NCBI RefSeq assembly: GCF_030413175.1 | Contig: NZ_CP129212.1 | Location: forward strand, 3,162,001-3,226,000 | Length of the DNA: 64,000 nt | Direction of reading: 5' to 3' | From: Bradyrhizobium roseum | GTDB taxonomy: Bacteria > Pseudomonadota > Alphaproteobacteria > Rhizobiales > Xanthobacteraceae | Shown here: in pieces, positions 41,575-50,352 of the stretch | Numbering within the stretch: position 1 is the first letter of the stretch | How the letters are laid out: every line of letters begins with the position of its first letter | The notes under the pieces: model-generated | Told to the model about the DNA's origin: nothing | The model's input: only the letters and a program-made list of their open reading frames with translations | Database searches by the model: none | Made by a program: the position numbers and the translations under genes

Positions 41575-42816
41575 ATGATCTCGATTGCCGACCTCCAGCG
41601 CCGCATCGATGCCGGCGACCTCTCCGCCGACGCCGCGCTCGCGCAGTCGCTCGAAGCCACCAACGCGCAGGAAAAGACCATCGGTGCCTTTGTCTGCCAC
41701 GATTCAAACGCCCGCGCGCAAACCGCCGGGCCGCTGCGCGGGATTGCGGTCGGCATCAAGGACATCATGGACACCACGGATTTTCCGACCGAGATGGGAT
41801 CGCCGATCTACCGCGGCTACCGCTCGCGCGGCGATGCGGCCGTCGTGATGCTGCTCAAGCAGGCAGGTGCGACCATTGTGGGCAAGACCACGACCACGGC
41901 ATTCGCGTCGTCGGATCCGACGCCGACGCTCAATCCGCACAATCACGGCCACACGCCCGGCGGATCGTCGTCCGGTTCGGCGGCGGCGGTCGGCGCCGGC
42001 ATGATCCCGCTGGCGCTGGGCACGCAGACCGGCGGCTCGGTGATCCGGCCGGCTTCGTTCTGCGGCACGGCCGCGATCAAGCCGTCCTATCGCCTGCTGC
42101 CGACGGTCGGCGTCAAATGCTATTCGTGGACGCTCGATACCGTCGGCCTGTTCGCATCAGGCGTCGACGATGTGGCGCGCGGCCTTGCCGCGATGACCGG
42201 CCGGCCCGAACTGCTGCTGCCGTCAGACCTTCCGACGCCACGCATCGGCGTCGTGACGCAGGATTTTGCCGATGCGCCGGAAGCAGCCGGCGCGGAGGCG
42301 CTGCAGATGGCGGCGAAGGCCGCCGAGCGTGCCGGCGCCGCGGTGCGGACGCTTCATGTGCCCGAGATCATCGCAGAGGCGTGGCGCATCCATCCGGTGG
42401 TGCAGGAATTCGAGGCGCACCAGGCGCTTGCCTGGGAATACCGCGAGAACTACGACGCGCTGGCGCCGAACCTGCGCGGACGCCTCGACGAGAGCAAGGG
42501 CGAGACTCCGGCCGCCTATGACGCGGCGATAGCCGTTGCCAGCCGCGCGCGACATGCGTTGGCGAAATTATTCGATGAAGTCGATGTGATCCTGACCTTG
42601 TCGGCCCCGGGCGGCGCGCCGAAGGGATTGGGCTCGACCGGCGATCCCCGCTACAACCGGCTCTGGACGCTGATGGGCGTGCCTTGCGTCAACGTCCCCA
42701 CGCTGATCGCGGAAGGCAATCTGCCGGTTGGCGTCACCGTGATCGCGCGATACGGCGCGGATGCCCAGGCGCTGGCGGCGGCGCGGTTTGTGGAGCAGGC
42801 GCTCAACCATGGATGA
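41575..42816 (+). CDS. Amidase (amidase signature family)
   Basis: A 413-residue soluble enzyme. The amidase signature is complete: catalytic Lys in GIKDIMDTTD, the cis-Ser of the GGSSSGSAAAV loop, and the nucleophile Ser in QTGGSVIRP. It belongs to the broad AS family rather than GatA (shorter, and no gatB/C here). The substrate is unknown. ATG 41575 has AGGA nine bases upstream. A short tandem duplication of CTTGCTGGAGGC lies just before (about 41510-41530). The next gene is a broken antitoxin-like frame 17 bp downstream. Confidence 0.9.
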   Translation: MISIADLQRRIDAGDLSADAALAQSLEATNAQEKTIGAFVCHDSNARAQTAGPLRGIAVGIKDIMDTTDFPTEMGSPIYRGYRSRGDAAVVMLLKQAGATIVGKTTTTAFASSDPTPTLNPHNHGHTPGGSSSGSAAAVGAGMIPLALGTQTGGSVIRPASFCGTAAIKPSYRLLPTVGVKCYSWTLDTVGLFASGVDDVARGLAAMTGRPELLLPSDLPTPRIGVVTQDFADAPEAAGAEALQMAAKAAERAGAAVRTLHVPEIIAEAWRIHPVVQEFEAHQALAWEYRENYDALAPNLRGRLDESKGETPAAYDAAIAVASRARHALAKLFDEVDVILTLSAPGGAPKGLGSTGDPRYNRLWTLMGVPCVNVPTLIAEGNLPVGVTVIARYGADAQALAAARFVEQALNHG

Positions 42817-42833
42817 CGTGATGGAGGTGTAAC

Positions 42834-43094
42834 ATGACGCTTCAACGCGAATCGATCCTCACCGAGGCGGACTACAAGAACGCACTCCTCGAGGCTGAGC
42901 GCCTTTGGGGTGCGAAGAGCGGAACTACGCAGGGTGATCGGCTCGATGCGCTGGCCGGTATGATTGACGCTTATGAAGCGAAACAATATCCGGTGGCTCC
43001 GCCAGATCCTATTAGCGCGATCCAATTCCGTATGGAGCAGCAAGGCTCGGACCGTAGCTCGGATGAGCGGAGCGACATCCGGGGAAAACTCTAA
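42834..43094 (+). pseudogene. HigA-like antitoxin gene truncated by repeat R3
   Basis: 86 codons remain. The N-terminal 72 residues, TEADYKNALLEAERLWGA...DRLDALAGMIDAYEAKQYPVAPPDPISAIQFRMEQQG, match the start of COG5499/HigA-type antitoxins, in which an HTH domain should follow. Here the frame runs into repeat R3 (43054), which encodes the last 13 residues and a stop, so the HTH is missing. No toxin gene lies upstream; the amidase is there instead. GGAGG precedes ATG 42834, so the remnant may still be translated. HigA is my reading by pattern only. Confidence 0.65.
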
Positions 43095-43130
43095 CATCGT
43101 CCCGGATGTCGCTGCGCTCATCCAGGCTAC
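43054..43130. repeat. Hairpin repeat, family R3 (copy 2), inside the antitoxin remnant
   Basis: A 77-bp imperfect palindrome starting GTAGCTCGGATGAGCGGAG and ending GCGCTCATCCAGGCTAC, the same element as 10249-10326. It cuts the HigA-like gene after codon 73. Confidence 0.85.
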
Positions 43131-43147
43131 AAGAGCGGAGTACGTTA

Positions 43148-43735
43148 CTACGCCCCGATCCGCCCTTCGGTGCCGGTCTGCAGCCGCTTGATGTTCTCGC
43201 TGTGCTTCCAGAACAACAGCAGCGTCAGCACGACGAACAGCGAGGCCAGCGCGGGGTGGCCGAACCACCACAGGAACAGCGGCGTCACGAACGCTGCGAC
43301 CAGCGCCGAGAGCGACGAGTAGCGCGTGGTGACGGCGGTGGCGAGCCAGAGCAGGCAGAACATCAGCGCTGCCGGCCAGAACAGGCCGATCAGCACGCCG
43401 ATATAGGTGGCCACACCCTTGCCGCCGTTGAATTTCAGCCAGACCGGGAACAGGTGGCCGAGGAAGGCGCCGAGCGCGGCCAGCATCGCCGCATTGGCGC
43501 CGCCGTAATAGCCGGCGATGATGACCGCCACCGTGCCCTTGAGCATGTCGCCGATCAGGGTTGCCGCCGCCAGGCCCTTGCGGCCGGTGCGCAGCACGTT
43601 GGTGGCGCCGATATTGCCGCTGCCGATCGAGCGTAGATCCTGCGTGCCGCCGAGCTTGGTCAGCACCACGCCGAACGGAATCGAGCCGAGGAGATAGCCG
43701 AGCAGGAAGGCGGCGATGAGAAATGCGTCAGACAT
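43148..43735 (-). CDS. plsY: Glycerol-3-phosphate acyltransferase PlsY
   Basis: A 195-residue membrane enzyme with about five spans that transfers acyl groups from acyl-phosphate to glycerol 3-phosphate, the first step of phospholipid synthesis. Motifs: [33 protein letters not shown] (with the conserved S-G-N-x-G-A-T-N), [10 protein letters not shown], and [21 protein letters not shown] 43735 has GGGAGC upstream; an ATG at 43750 does not. pyrC lies 26 bp upstream on the same strand, the usual order pyrB-pyrC-plsY-dprA. Confidence 0.94.
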   Translation of the reverse strand: MSDAFLIAAFLLGYLLGSIPFGVVLTKLGGTQDLRSIGSGNIGATNVLRTGRKGLAAATLIGDMLKGTVAVIIAGYYGGANAAMLAALGAFLGHLFPVWLKFNGGKGVATYIGVLIGLFWPAALMFCLLWLATAVTTRYSSLSALVAAFVTPLFLWWFGHPALASLFVVLTLLLFWKHSENIKRLQTGTEGRIGA

Positions 43736-43761
43736 GGCGGTAGCTCCCATCGCGGGATGAA

Positions 43762-45063
43762 TCAGACGTGTTCATAGACGGTCCGTCCGCCCACGATAGT
43801 ACGCACGACGCGCCCCGAGAAGCGGGCTTCGTCGAACGGCGTGTTCTTGCATTGCGATTTGAGGTCGGCGGGATCGAGCACCCAGGGCGTATCGGGATCG
43901 ATCACGACCACATCGGCCGGGGAACCGGCGCGTAGCGAACCGCCGGGCAGGCCGAGCAGTTCGGCGGGCCGGGTCGACATCGCCCGGATCAGCGTCTTGA
44001 AATCCATCTCGCCATTGTGGATCAGCCGCAGCGCCGCCGGCAGCATGGTCTGCAGCCCGACCGCGCCGCTTGCTGCTTCCGCGAACGGCAGCCGCTTCAC
44101 TTCGACATCCTGCGGATTGTGATCGGACATCACGACGTCGATCAGGCCGGAGGCAACGGCCCGAACCAGCGCGAGGCGGTCCTCCTCGGTGCGCAGCGGT
44201 GGCGACAGTTTCAGAAAGGTCCGGTAGGGGCCGATATCGTTTTCGTTCAGCGTGACATGGTTGATCGACACCGAGGCGCTGACCTCGAGGCCGGCCTCGC
44301 GCGCGCGCTGGAGGATTTCCAGCGACTCCAGCGAGGACAACGAGGCGGCGTGATAGCGCCCGCCGGTCAGCGCCACGAGACGCATGTCGCGTTCGAGCAT
44401 GATGCACTCGGCGGCATTGGGAATGCCGAACAGGCCGAGCCGGGCGGCAAACTCGCCCTCGTTCATCACGCCTTCGCCGACCAGATCGGGATCTTCGGTA
44501 TGATGCACGATCAGCGCGTCGAAATCGCGGGCATAGGTCAGCGCCCGGCGCATCACCTGGGCGTTGGTCACGCTGCGGTCGGCATCGGTGAAGGCCACCG
44601 CGCCGGCGGCCTTCAACAGCCCGATCTCGGTCATTTCCTCGCCGCGCATGCCCTTGGTCAGTGCGGCCATCGGGTGAATGTTGACGATCGCGGTGTCGCG
44701 GGCGCGGCGCAGCACGAAATCCACCGTCGCTGAATTGTCGATGACGGGCGAGGTATCCGGCTGGCAGATGATGGTGGTGATGCCGCCGGCGGCCGCCGCC
44801 TGGCTGGCGGAGGCAAAAGTTTCGCGGTGGCTGGCGCCGGGCTCGCCGACAAAGGCGCGCATGTCGATCAGCCCGGGGGCGACGATCCTGCCGGCGCAAT
44901 TGATGATGTCGGTGCCCTCAGGCACGCCGGCCGCGCCGATGCCGCGCCTGGAGTCGCGGATGGTGCCGTCGGCAATCAACACATCGCCAGGGCCGTCAAA
45001 ATCCCTGGAGGGATCGACGACGCGGGCGTTCGCTAGCAGGATCGGGCGGCGGCCAGTCAGCAT
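43762..45063 (-). CDS. pyrC: Dihydroorotase-like protein, probably non-catalytic (PyrC')
   Basis: A 433-residue amidohydrolase fold next to pyrB. Where active dihydroorotases carry the metal-binding D-x-H-x-H, this protein has D-M-R-A-F (residues 67-71), so both histidines are lost. Other ligand-like positions ([23 protein letters not shown]) remain. In Pseudomonas, an inactive PyrC' is required for PyrB assembly; that role fits here, since pyrB stops one base before the pyrC start. Part of the pyrB-pyrC-plsY unit. A true dihydroorotase must then exist elsewhere (inference). Confidence 0.88.
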   Translation of the reverse strand: MLTGRRPILLANARVVDPSRDFDGPGDVLIADGTIRDSRRGIGAAGVPEGTDIINCAGRIVAPGLIDMRAFVGEPGASHRETFASASQAAAAGGITTIICQPDTSPVIDNSATVDFVLRRARDTAIVNIHPMAALTKGMRGEEMTEIGLLKAAGAVAFTDADRSVTNAQVMRRALTYARDFDALIVHHTEDPDLVGEGVMNEGEFAARLGLFGIPNAAECIMLERDMRLVALTGGRYHAASLSSLESLEILQRAREAGLEVSASVSINHVTLNENDIGPYRTFLKLSPPLRTEEDRLALVRAVASGLIDVVMSDHNPQDVEVKRLPFAEAASGAVGLQTMLPAALRLIHNGEMDFKTLIRAMSTRPAELLGLPGGSLRAGSPADVVVIDPDTPWVLDPADLKSQCKNTPFDEARFSGRVVRTIVGGRTVYEHV

Positions 45064-45064
45064 G

Positions 45065-46018
45065 TCAAGCGTTCGGCAGGTTGCGGGCGAGCGCTTCGAG
45101 CACCGCCATCCGCACCGCCACTCCCATTTCCACCTGTTCGCGGATCAGCGATTGCGCGCCGTCCGCCACGATTGAATCGATCTCCACGCCGCGGTTCATC
45201 GGCCCCGGATGCATCACCAGCGCGTCGGGTTTGGCGTAAGCGAGCTTTTTCTGGTCGAGGCCGAAATAATGAAAATACTCCTGGGTCGACGGCACGAACG
45301 AGCCGTTCATGCGCTCGCGTTGCAGCCGCAGCATCATCACAATGTCGGCGCCATTGAGGCCCTCGCGCATGTCGCGCGCCACCTCGACGCCCATCCGCTC
45401 GATGCCGCGCGGCAGCAGCGTGGAGGGGGCGACGACGCGGACGCGGGCGCCCATGGTGTTGAGCAGCAGGATGTTGGAGCGCGCCACGCGCGAATGCATC
45501 ACGTCGCCACAGATCGCGATCACGAGCCCTTCCAGCCGGCCTTTGTTGCGGCGGATGGTCAGCGCGTCCAATAGCGCCTGGGTCGGATGCTCATGCGCGC
45601 CGTCGCCGGCATTGATCACGGAACCGTCAACCTTGCGCGCCAGCAGTTCCACCGCGCCGGACGCGTGGTGCCGCACCACCAGGATATCCGGGTGCATGGC
45701 ATTCAGCGTGACGGCGGTGTCCATCAGTGTCTCGCCCTTGCGGATCGAGGACGAGGACACCGACATGTTCATGACGTCGGCGCCAAGCCGTTTTCCGGCC
45801 AGTTCGAACGAGGACTGGGTCCGGGTCGAGGCTTCGAAAAACAGGTTCACCTGGGTGCGACCGCGCAGCGAGGTGCGCTTTTTGTCCACCTGGCGGTTGA
45901 GCTCGACATATTCCTCGGAAAGGTCGAGCAGGCCGGTAATGTCGGCAGCGGAAAGTCCCTCGATTCCCAGCAGATGCCGGTGACCAAGGACAAAAGTCGA
46001 TTTCGATGCAGGGGTCAT
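45065..46018 (-). CDS. pyrB: Aspartate carbamoyltransferase catalytic subunit
   Basis: A 317-residue cytosolic enzyme forming N-carbamoyl-L-aspartate in pyrimidine synthesis. The carbamoyl-phosphate motif is S-T-R-T in [12 protein letters not shown], with [15 protein letters not shown] and the C-terminal H-P-G-P in [13 protein letters not shown] 46016-46018 begins MTPASKSTF; an upstream start at 46063 has no support. No pyrI is present. Co-transcribed with pyrC (one-base gap), whose inactive dihydroorotase-like product probably joins the complex. Confidence 0.96.
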   Translation of the reverse strand: MTPASKSTFVLGHRHLLGIEGLSAADITGLLDLSEEYVELNRQVDKKRTSLRGRTQVNLFFEASTRTQSSFELAGKRLGADVMNMSVSSSSIRKGETLMDTAVTLNAMHPDILVVRHHASGAVELLARKVDGSVINAGDGAHEHPTQALLDALTIRRNKGRLEGLVIAICGDVMHSRVARSNILLLNTMGARVRVVAPSTLLPRGIERMGVEVARDMREGLNGADIVMMLRLQRERMNGSFVPSTQEYFHYFGLDQKKLAYAKPDALVMHPGPMNRGVEIDSIVADGAQSLIREQVEMGVAVRMAVLEALARNLPNA

Positions 46019-46157
46019 TAAAGCCTTGCTATAGGGAGAGATGCCACGCGGGGCAAGCGTCAAATCCAGCGTCCGGACTTATCCACTAGCGCTTCGGCGG
46101 CAGGGTAAACGGCCCGGCGGTAGGCCTTGGCGGGCGATTCGGCTAAGGTGAGGAACG

Positions 46158-47582
46158 GTGCATCGAGCCTTTGAAAACGTGCGGTATTTTATTCAGTTTC
46201 TCCGGATCATGTCGTTGGCGTTGCTGGCGGCCATGTCCGGCCTCTCCGGGACGCCGGCCATTGCCGAGCAGCGCATCGCGCTCGCGATCGGCAACGACCT
46301 CTATCCCAATCTTTCCGCCGACCGGCAGCTCAAAAAGGCCGCCAACGACGCCACCACGGTCGCGGCGACATTACGGACTCTCGGCTTCGAGGTCATCGTC
46401 GGCACCAATCTCGGCCGCCAGGCGATGATCGACAAGCTCGCCGAGTTCACCGCGCGGCTGCAGCCGGGCGACACGGCGGCATTGTTTTTCGCCGGGCATG
46501 GCGTCGCGATCGGCGGCGTCAACTACCTGATCCCGAGTGACGTTCCGGCCGTCACCGAAGGCGCGGAGGCGCGCGTGCGCGGCGCTTCGCTGGCCGAGCC
46601 CGACCTGATCGCGGAACTGCAGGCGCGCTCGGTCCGCGTCGCGCTCCTGGTGATCGACGCCTGCCGCGACAATCCGTTCCCGCGCGCCGCCGGACGATCG
46701 ATCGGCAACACGCGGGGGCTCGCCGATGCCAAGCCGGCGCGCGGAATCTTCACGCTGTATTCCGCCGGGATCGGCCAGACCGCGCTGGATCGGCTCGGCG
46801 GCAACGACACCGCCCATAATTCGGTGTTCACGCGCATTTTCGCCGAGCAAGTGAAGCGACCGGAACTGCATCTCGGCGATCTCGCCGTCGAAGTGCGCGA
46901 GCGCGTCGCCGAACTGGCGCTGAAGGCGACCGACGAACGCGGCCAGCCCGCGCCGCACGAGCAGACGCCGGCCTATTACGATCAAACCCTCGGTGGCCGC
47001 ATCTATCTGGCGGGATCGTCGACGGCCAGCCGGCCGCCTGAACTGGCCGCCCTATCGGCGCCGCCGCCCGCAGCGCCCAATGTAGCCGAGCGGGCTGCGC
47101 TGAGACCGCAACGTCCGTCCGCGTCCGGCGAAAGCTGCGCGCGCAACGGCAGTGAGACCTATTGCGTCAGCTCGGTCCTGAGGCCGCAATTCGGCAATTC
47201 CTATGGCCCGGAGAATCTGTTCTCGGGGCCGGCCAGCAGCGCGTGGGTGGAAGGCCGGCAGGGCAATGGCGTCGGCGAGTGGATCACCGTCGAATTCGAG
47301 GGACTGCGCACGGTGCGTTCGATCATCGTGCGCAACGGCTACCAGAAGAGCAACGAAATTTTTGGCAAGAACAACCGCGTGCGGCATCTGCGGGCGGTGT
47401 TTTCGCAAGGCGAGACCCGGACGCTGACCTTGCAGGATCGAAGCGGCTCGGAAACCTTGGTGCTCCCGGGCCCGATCAAGGCCTATTGGGTCAAGTTCAT
47501 CATCGATGATGTCTGGGCCGGCAACAGATATACCGACACGGCGCTGACGAAGCTGGTGGTCAATTCGGAGCCCGCGCCGTGA
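46158..47582 (+). CDS. Exported caspase-family (metacaspase-like) protease with C-terminal glycan-binding domain
   Basis: A 474-residue protein. A signal peptide is about residues 15-36 (MSLALLAAMSGLSGTPAIA). The caspase-like p20 domain (about 38-275) begins RIALAIGNDLYP and holds the catalytic dyad His114 in FFAGHGVA and Cys169 in LVIDACRDNPF. After a Pro/Ala linker, residues 330-474 (SCARNGSETYCVSSVLRPQFGNSYGPENLFSG...) match a NADase-type glycan-binding (discoidin-like) domain. So a protease would act at the cell envelope or outside on a sugar-containing target (inference). GAGGAA precedes GTG 46158. Its stop overlaps the start of the M15 peptidase gene (GTGA). Confidence 0.9.
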   Translation: MHRAFENVRYFIQFLRIMSLALLAAMSGLSGTPAIAEQRIALAIGNDLYPNLSADRQLKKAANDATTVAATLRTLGFEVIVGTNLGRQAMIDKLAEFTARLQPGDTAALFFAGHGVAIGGVNYLIPSDVPAVTEGAEARVRGASLAEPDLIAELQARSVRVALLVIDACRDNPFPRAAGRSIGNTRGLADAKPARGIFTLYSAGIGQTALDRLGGNDTAHNSVFTRIFAEQVKRPELHLGDLAVEVRERVAELALKATDERGQPAPHEQTPAYYDQTLGGRIYLAGSSTASRPPELAALSAPPPAAPNVAERAALRPQRPSASGESCARNGSETYCVSSVLRPQFGNSYGPENLFSGPASSAWVEGRQGNGVGEWITVEFEGLRTVRSIIVRNGYQKSNEIFGKNNRVRHLRAVFSQGETRTLTLQDRSGSETLVLPGPIKAYWVKFIIDDVWAGNRYTDTALTKLVVNSEPAP

Positions 47583-48361
47583 TCGGTAAAAATTGGGCTG
47601 CGCGTATCGCAAAATGGACGGGACTTGCCGCGATCAGCGTGGCGTGCTGCCTGCCTGTCGCCGCGCAGGCCCCAAAGCTGCCGGCCGGTTTCGTCTATCT
47701 GCGCGATGTCGATCCGACCATCATCCAGGACATGCGCTACGCCGGTTCGAACAATTTCGTCGGCCGCCCGCTGCGGGGATATGAAGCCGCCGAATGCGTC
47801 GTGAAGCGCGAGGTCGGTGCGCTCCTGAAGAGCGTGCAGGAAGAGCTCGCGCTGCAGAACCTGTCGCTGAAAATGTTCGATTGCTACCGGCCGACGCGCG
47901 CGGTGGCGGACATGGTCGCATGGTCGCGCGACGGCAAGGAGACGGTGGCCAGCAAGCGCTACAATCCGGCGTTCGCCAAGGCCGACCTGTTTCGCCTCGG
48001 CTACATCGCCACCCGTTCGGGCCATTCCACCGGCGCGGCGCTCGATCTCTCTTTGGTCGATCTGAAGGGCGATAACTCAGCCACCTTCGATCCGGCCAAA
48101 GACTATGGGGACTGTACGGCCAACGCAGGCCTTCGCGCGCCGGACGGCAGCGTCGACATGGGCACCGGTTACGATTGTTTGGATGTCAAATCGCACACGG
48201 CGGCGAAATCCATCACCGCGGCCCAGCGCCGCTGGCGGGAGACGCTGGTGCTGGTGATGGCCCGGCGAGGATTTGTAAACTATTCGAAGGAGTGGTGGCA
48301 CTTTTCGCTGCCGGGAGCCGGCGGGCAGGCCTATGATTTCCCGATCACGCCGCGGAAGTGA
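47579..48361 (+). CDS. M15-family D-Ala-D-Ala dipeptidase (VanX-like), exported
   Basis: A 260-residue protein with a signal peptide (about 1-30, LAAISVACCLPVAAQA). The VanX/DdpX zinc site is complete: S-G-H-S-T-G-A-A-L-D (His149, Asp156) and E-W-W-H-F near the end; the substrate Arg is in DCYRPTRA. It should hydrolyse D-Ala-D-Ala or related peptidoglycan dipeptides in the periplasm. No vanS/R/H/A genes are nearby, so it is not a resistance cassette. GTG 47579 shares four bases with the caspase stop, so the two are made from one message. Confidence 0.92.
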   Translation: MIGKNWAARIAKWTGLAAISVACCLPVAAQAPKLPAGFVYLRDVDPTIIQDMRYAGSNNFVGRPLRGYEAAECVVKREVGALLKSVQEELALQNLSLKMFDCYRPTRAVADMVAWSRDGKETVASKRYNPAFAKADLFRLGYIATRSGHSTGAALDLSLVDLKGDNSATFDPAKDYGDCTANAGLRAPDGSVDMGTGYDCLDVKSHTAAKSITAAQRRWRETLVLVMARRGFVNYSKEWWHFSLPGAGGQAYDFPITPRK

Positions 48362-48400
48362 TTCACGGTTCCTGAACCCGCTAGCGCACATATTCCGTCC

Positions 48401-48421
48401 TGGCCGGGCTTGACCCGGCCA
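48401..48421. repeat. Small stem-loop between the M15 and CPBP genes
   Basis: TGGCCGGG and CCCGGCCA (48401-48408 with 48414-48421) with a 5-nt loop. No T-run, so terminator action is doubtful. A similar CCCGG-TCAAG-CCGGG word occurs at 49378-49392. Confidence 0.55.
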
Positions 48422-48480
48422 TCCGCGTCCTCGTCTCAGCGTGTTGACGTGGATGCCGACGACAACAAGAAAGCTGCCTG

Positions 48481-49260
48481 ATGGACACTGTCACCGCCGA
48501 AGGCGCCGTCGCCGTTCCGCCTGCGATCCCGGACCAGCCACCGCGCGTCTGGAAATTCTGGGGCACGACCCTGTGGGGGCTGTTCATCTTCGTCGCGATG
48601 TTCCTCGGCCAGCTCGCGATCATCGGCTACTTCGTGTTTCAGCACGGCTGGTCGTTCGACGTTGCCGAGGCGATCCGCGTGATTGGCGGCGGCCTCACGA
48701 TCTCGCTCTCGGTCATTCTGGGATTGCCCGCTGTGCTGCTGGCGACCTGGGTCGCGATCCGGCCGACACGGATATCGTTCACCGATTATCTGGCGCTGCG
48801 ATGGACCTCATGGCGCAATTTCTTCACTGGTCTTGCGGCGCTGGTCATCCTCGTCGGCGGTTGGGACCTGGTGTCGCGGGCGATCGGACGCGAGGTGACA
48901 TCGGGCTTCATGGGCGAAGTGCTGAAGTCAGCGCAGGCCGACGGCGCGCTGTGGCTGCTGGTGATCGCGTTCTGCGTCGCCGCGCCGATGTGGGAAGAAA
49001 TATTTTCGCGCGGGTTTCTTTATCGCGGCTGGTCGGAATCGAAACTCGGCGTCGCCGGCGCGATTGTGCTGTCGTCGCTGGCCTGGACTTCGTTGCACCT
49101 GCAATACGACTGGTTCTTCTTCTGCGAGGTTTTTACGATCGGCGTGTTGCTGGGCTACCTGCGTTACCGCACCAATTCGACCGGGCTGACGATAGCCCTG
49201 CACGGCATCAATAATCTGGCCGCGACGATCCAGACGCTGTGGCTGGCGGGCCTGGGATAG
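48481..49260 (+). CDS. CPBP family intramembrane glutamic endopeptidase
   Basis: A 259-residue protein with about seven hydrophobic segments and the CPBP/Rce1 motif EE-I-F-S-R-G (WEEIFSRGFLYRGW, catalytic Glu-Glu and Arg) plus a later SLAWTSLHLQYDW (His) and NNLAATIQ (Asn). These enzymes cleave within the membrane, often to process signals or immunity proteins. Its substrate is unknown. It lies 120 bp after the caspase/M15 pair on the same strand, separated by a stem-loop. Confidence 0.9.
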   Translation: MDTVTAEGAVAVPPAIPDQPPRVWKFWGTTLWGLFIFVAMFLGQLAIIGYFVFQHGWSFDVAEAIRVIGGGLTISLSVILGLPAVLLATWVAIRPTRISFTDYLALRWTSWRNFFTGLAALVILVGGWDLVSRAIGREVTSGFMGEVLKSAQADGALWLLVIAFCVAAPMWEEIFSRGFLYRGWSESKLGVAGAIVLSSLAWTSLHLQYDWFFFCEVFTIGVLLGYLRYRTNSTGLTIALHGINNLAATIQTLWLAGLG

Positions 49261-49297
49261 CGGCGTTTATCGAGACCGTTCGGCGGCACATACGACT

Positions 49298-49398
49298 GTC
49301 GTCCTCCGCGAAAGCGGGGGACGCAGTACGCTGCGGCTTGTCGATTGATCACGTAGGCCTCTGGAATACTGGGTCGCCCGGTCAAGCCGGGCGATGAC
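49298..49398. repeat. Dispersed repeat, family R5 (copy 2)
   Basis: GTCGTCCTCCGCGAAAGCGGGGGACGCAGTACGC in segments, then GCCTCTGGAATACTGGGTC and a CCCGG-TCAAG-CCGGG hairpin. It is the inverted relative of 16445-16540. It fills the gap between the convergent CPBP and AEC genes. Confidence 0.75.
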
Positions 49399-49425
49399 AG
49401 CTGTAAAAGTAGCTCGCAGTGAACA

Positions 49426-50349
49426 TCAGGAAACCAGCGCAATCGCGATCGGCATCGTCACCGCGGCCAGAATGGTCTGTAGCGTGATGATCTGCGCGAG
49501 CAGCGGCGCGTCGCCGCCCATCAACCGCGCCAGCACATAAGAACTCGATGCGGTCGGCACCGCCGAACAGATCGTGACGACGGCAAGGTGGGCGCCGGTG
49601 AGGCCGAACTGCAACGCCAGCGCGACGGCGATCGCCGGCATCAGCACCAGCTTGAGGAACACCGCCACGCCGGCGGCGAGGCTCGGCCGAAACAGGCCTT
49701 CGAGGTGCATTCCGGCACCGGTTACCAGCAGGCCGATGGCGAGCGAGGAGCGGCCGAGCGCGTCGGCGACCTCGTGCCAGAGCTTTGGCAACGGAAGATG
49801 CGTGACGTTGAGCGCGAGCCCGATCGCGCAGGCCCAGATCAGCGGATTGCCCGCCACCGTCAGGACGATCGATCCGGTCGAACGCTTTTCCGGCGCGGCG
49901 TAACGGGCGAGCACCGAAACGCTGAACACGTTGACAACAGGGACGATGGCGATCATCGCCACCGACGCGATCGCAAGCCCGGGATTGCCGAACAGGCTGG
50001 CGGAAACCGAGAGCGCGACGTAATTCTGCCAGCGGATGGCGCCCTGGAAGATCGAGGTGAAGGCGGGGCCGTCGACCCCGGCGCGCGCGAGCAGCGGGCG
50101 CAGCGCCAGACACAGCAGCGCGATCGCGAGCGCCGACAACAGCAGCGCGCCTCCGACGCCGCCAACCGGCACGGTGCTGAGATCGGCCTTGATGAGCGTC
50201 TGCACCAAAAAGACCGGTAACAGCACGTAATAGGTCAGCCGTTCCAGCCCCTGCCACTGTGTCTCGGGCCTGATCAGCGTCCGCTTCAGGATGAAGCCGA
50301 GCACGATCAGCAGAAACACCGGCAGCAGCGCCGTGATCACGACCGCCAT
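49426..50349 (-). CDS. AEC family transporter (auxin efflux carrier type)
   Basis: A 307-residue inner-membrane permease with about ten spans in two halves, e.g. ALLPVFLLIVLGFILKRTLI and LTVAGNPLIWACAIGLALNV, and TICSAVPTASSSYVLARLMGG typical of AEC/MdcF-type carriers for small organic acids. The substrate is unknown. It starts three bases after the ruvX stop, so the two are likely co-transcribed, without an obvious functional link. Confidence 0.92.
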   Translation of the reverse strand: MAVVITALLPVFLLIVLGFILKRTLIRPETQWQGLERLTYYVLLPVFLVQTLIKADLSTVPVGGVGGALLLSALAIALLCLALRPLLARAGVDGPAFTSIFQGAIRWQNYVALSVSASLFGNPGLAIASVAMIAIVPVVNVFSVSVLARYAAPEKRSTGSIVLTVAGNPLIWACAIGLALNVTHLPLPKLWHEVADALGRSSLAIGLLVTGAGMHLEGLFRPSLAAGVAVFLKLVLMPAIAVALALQFGLTGAHLAVVTICSAVPTASSSYVLARLMGGDAPLLAQIITLQTILAAVTMPIAIALVS

Positions 50350-50352
50350 GGT

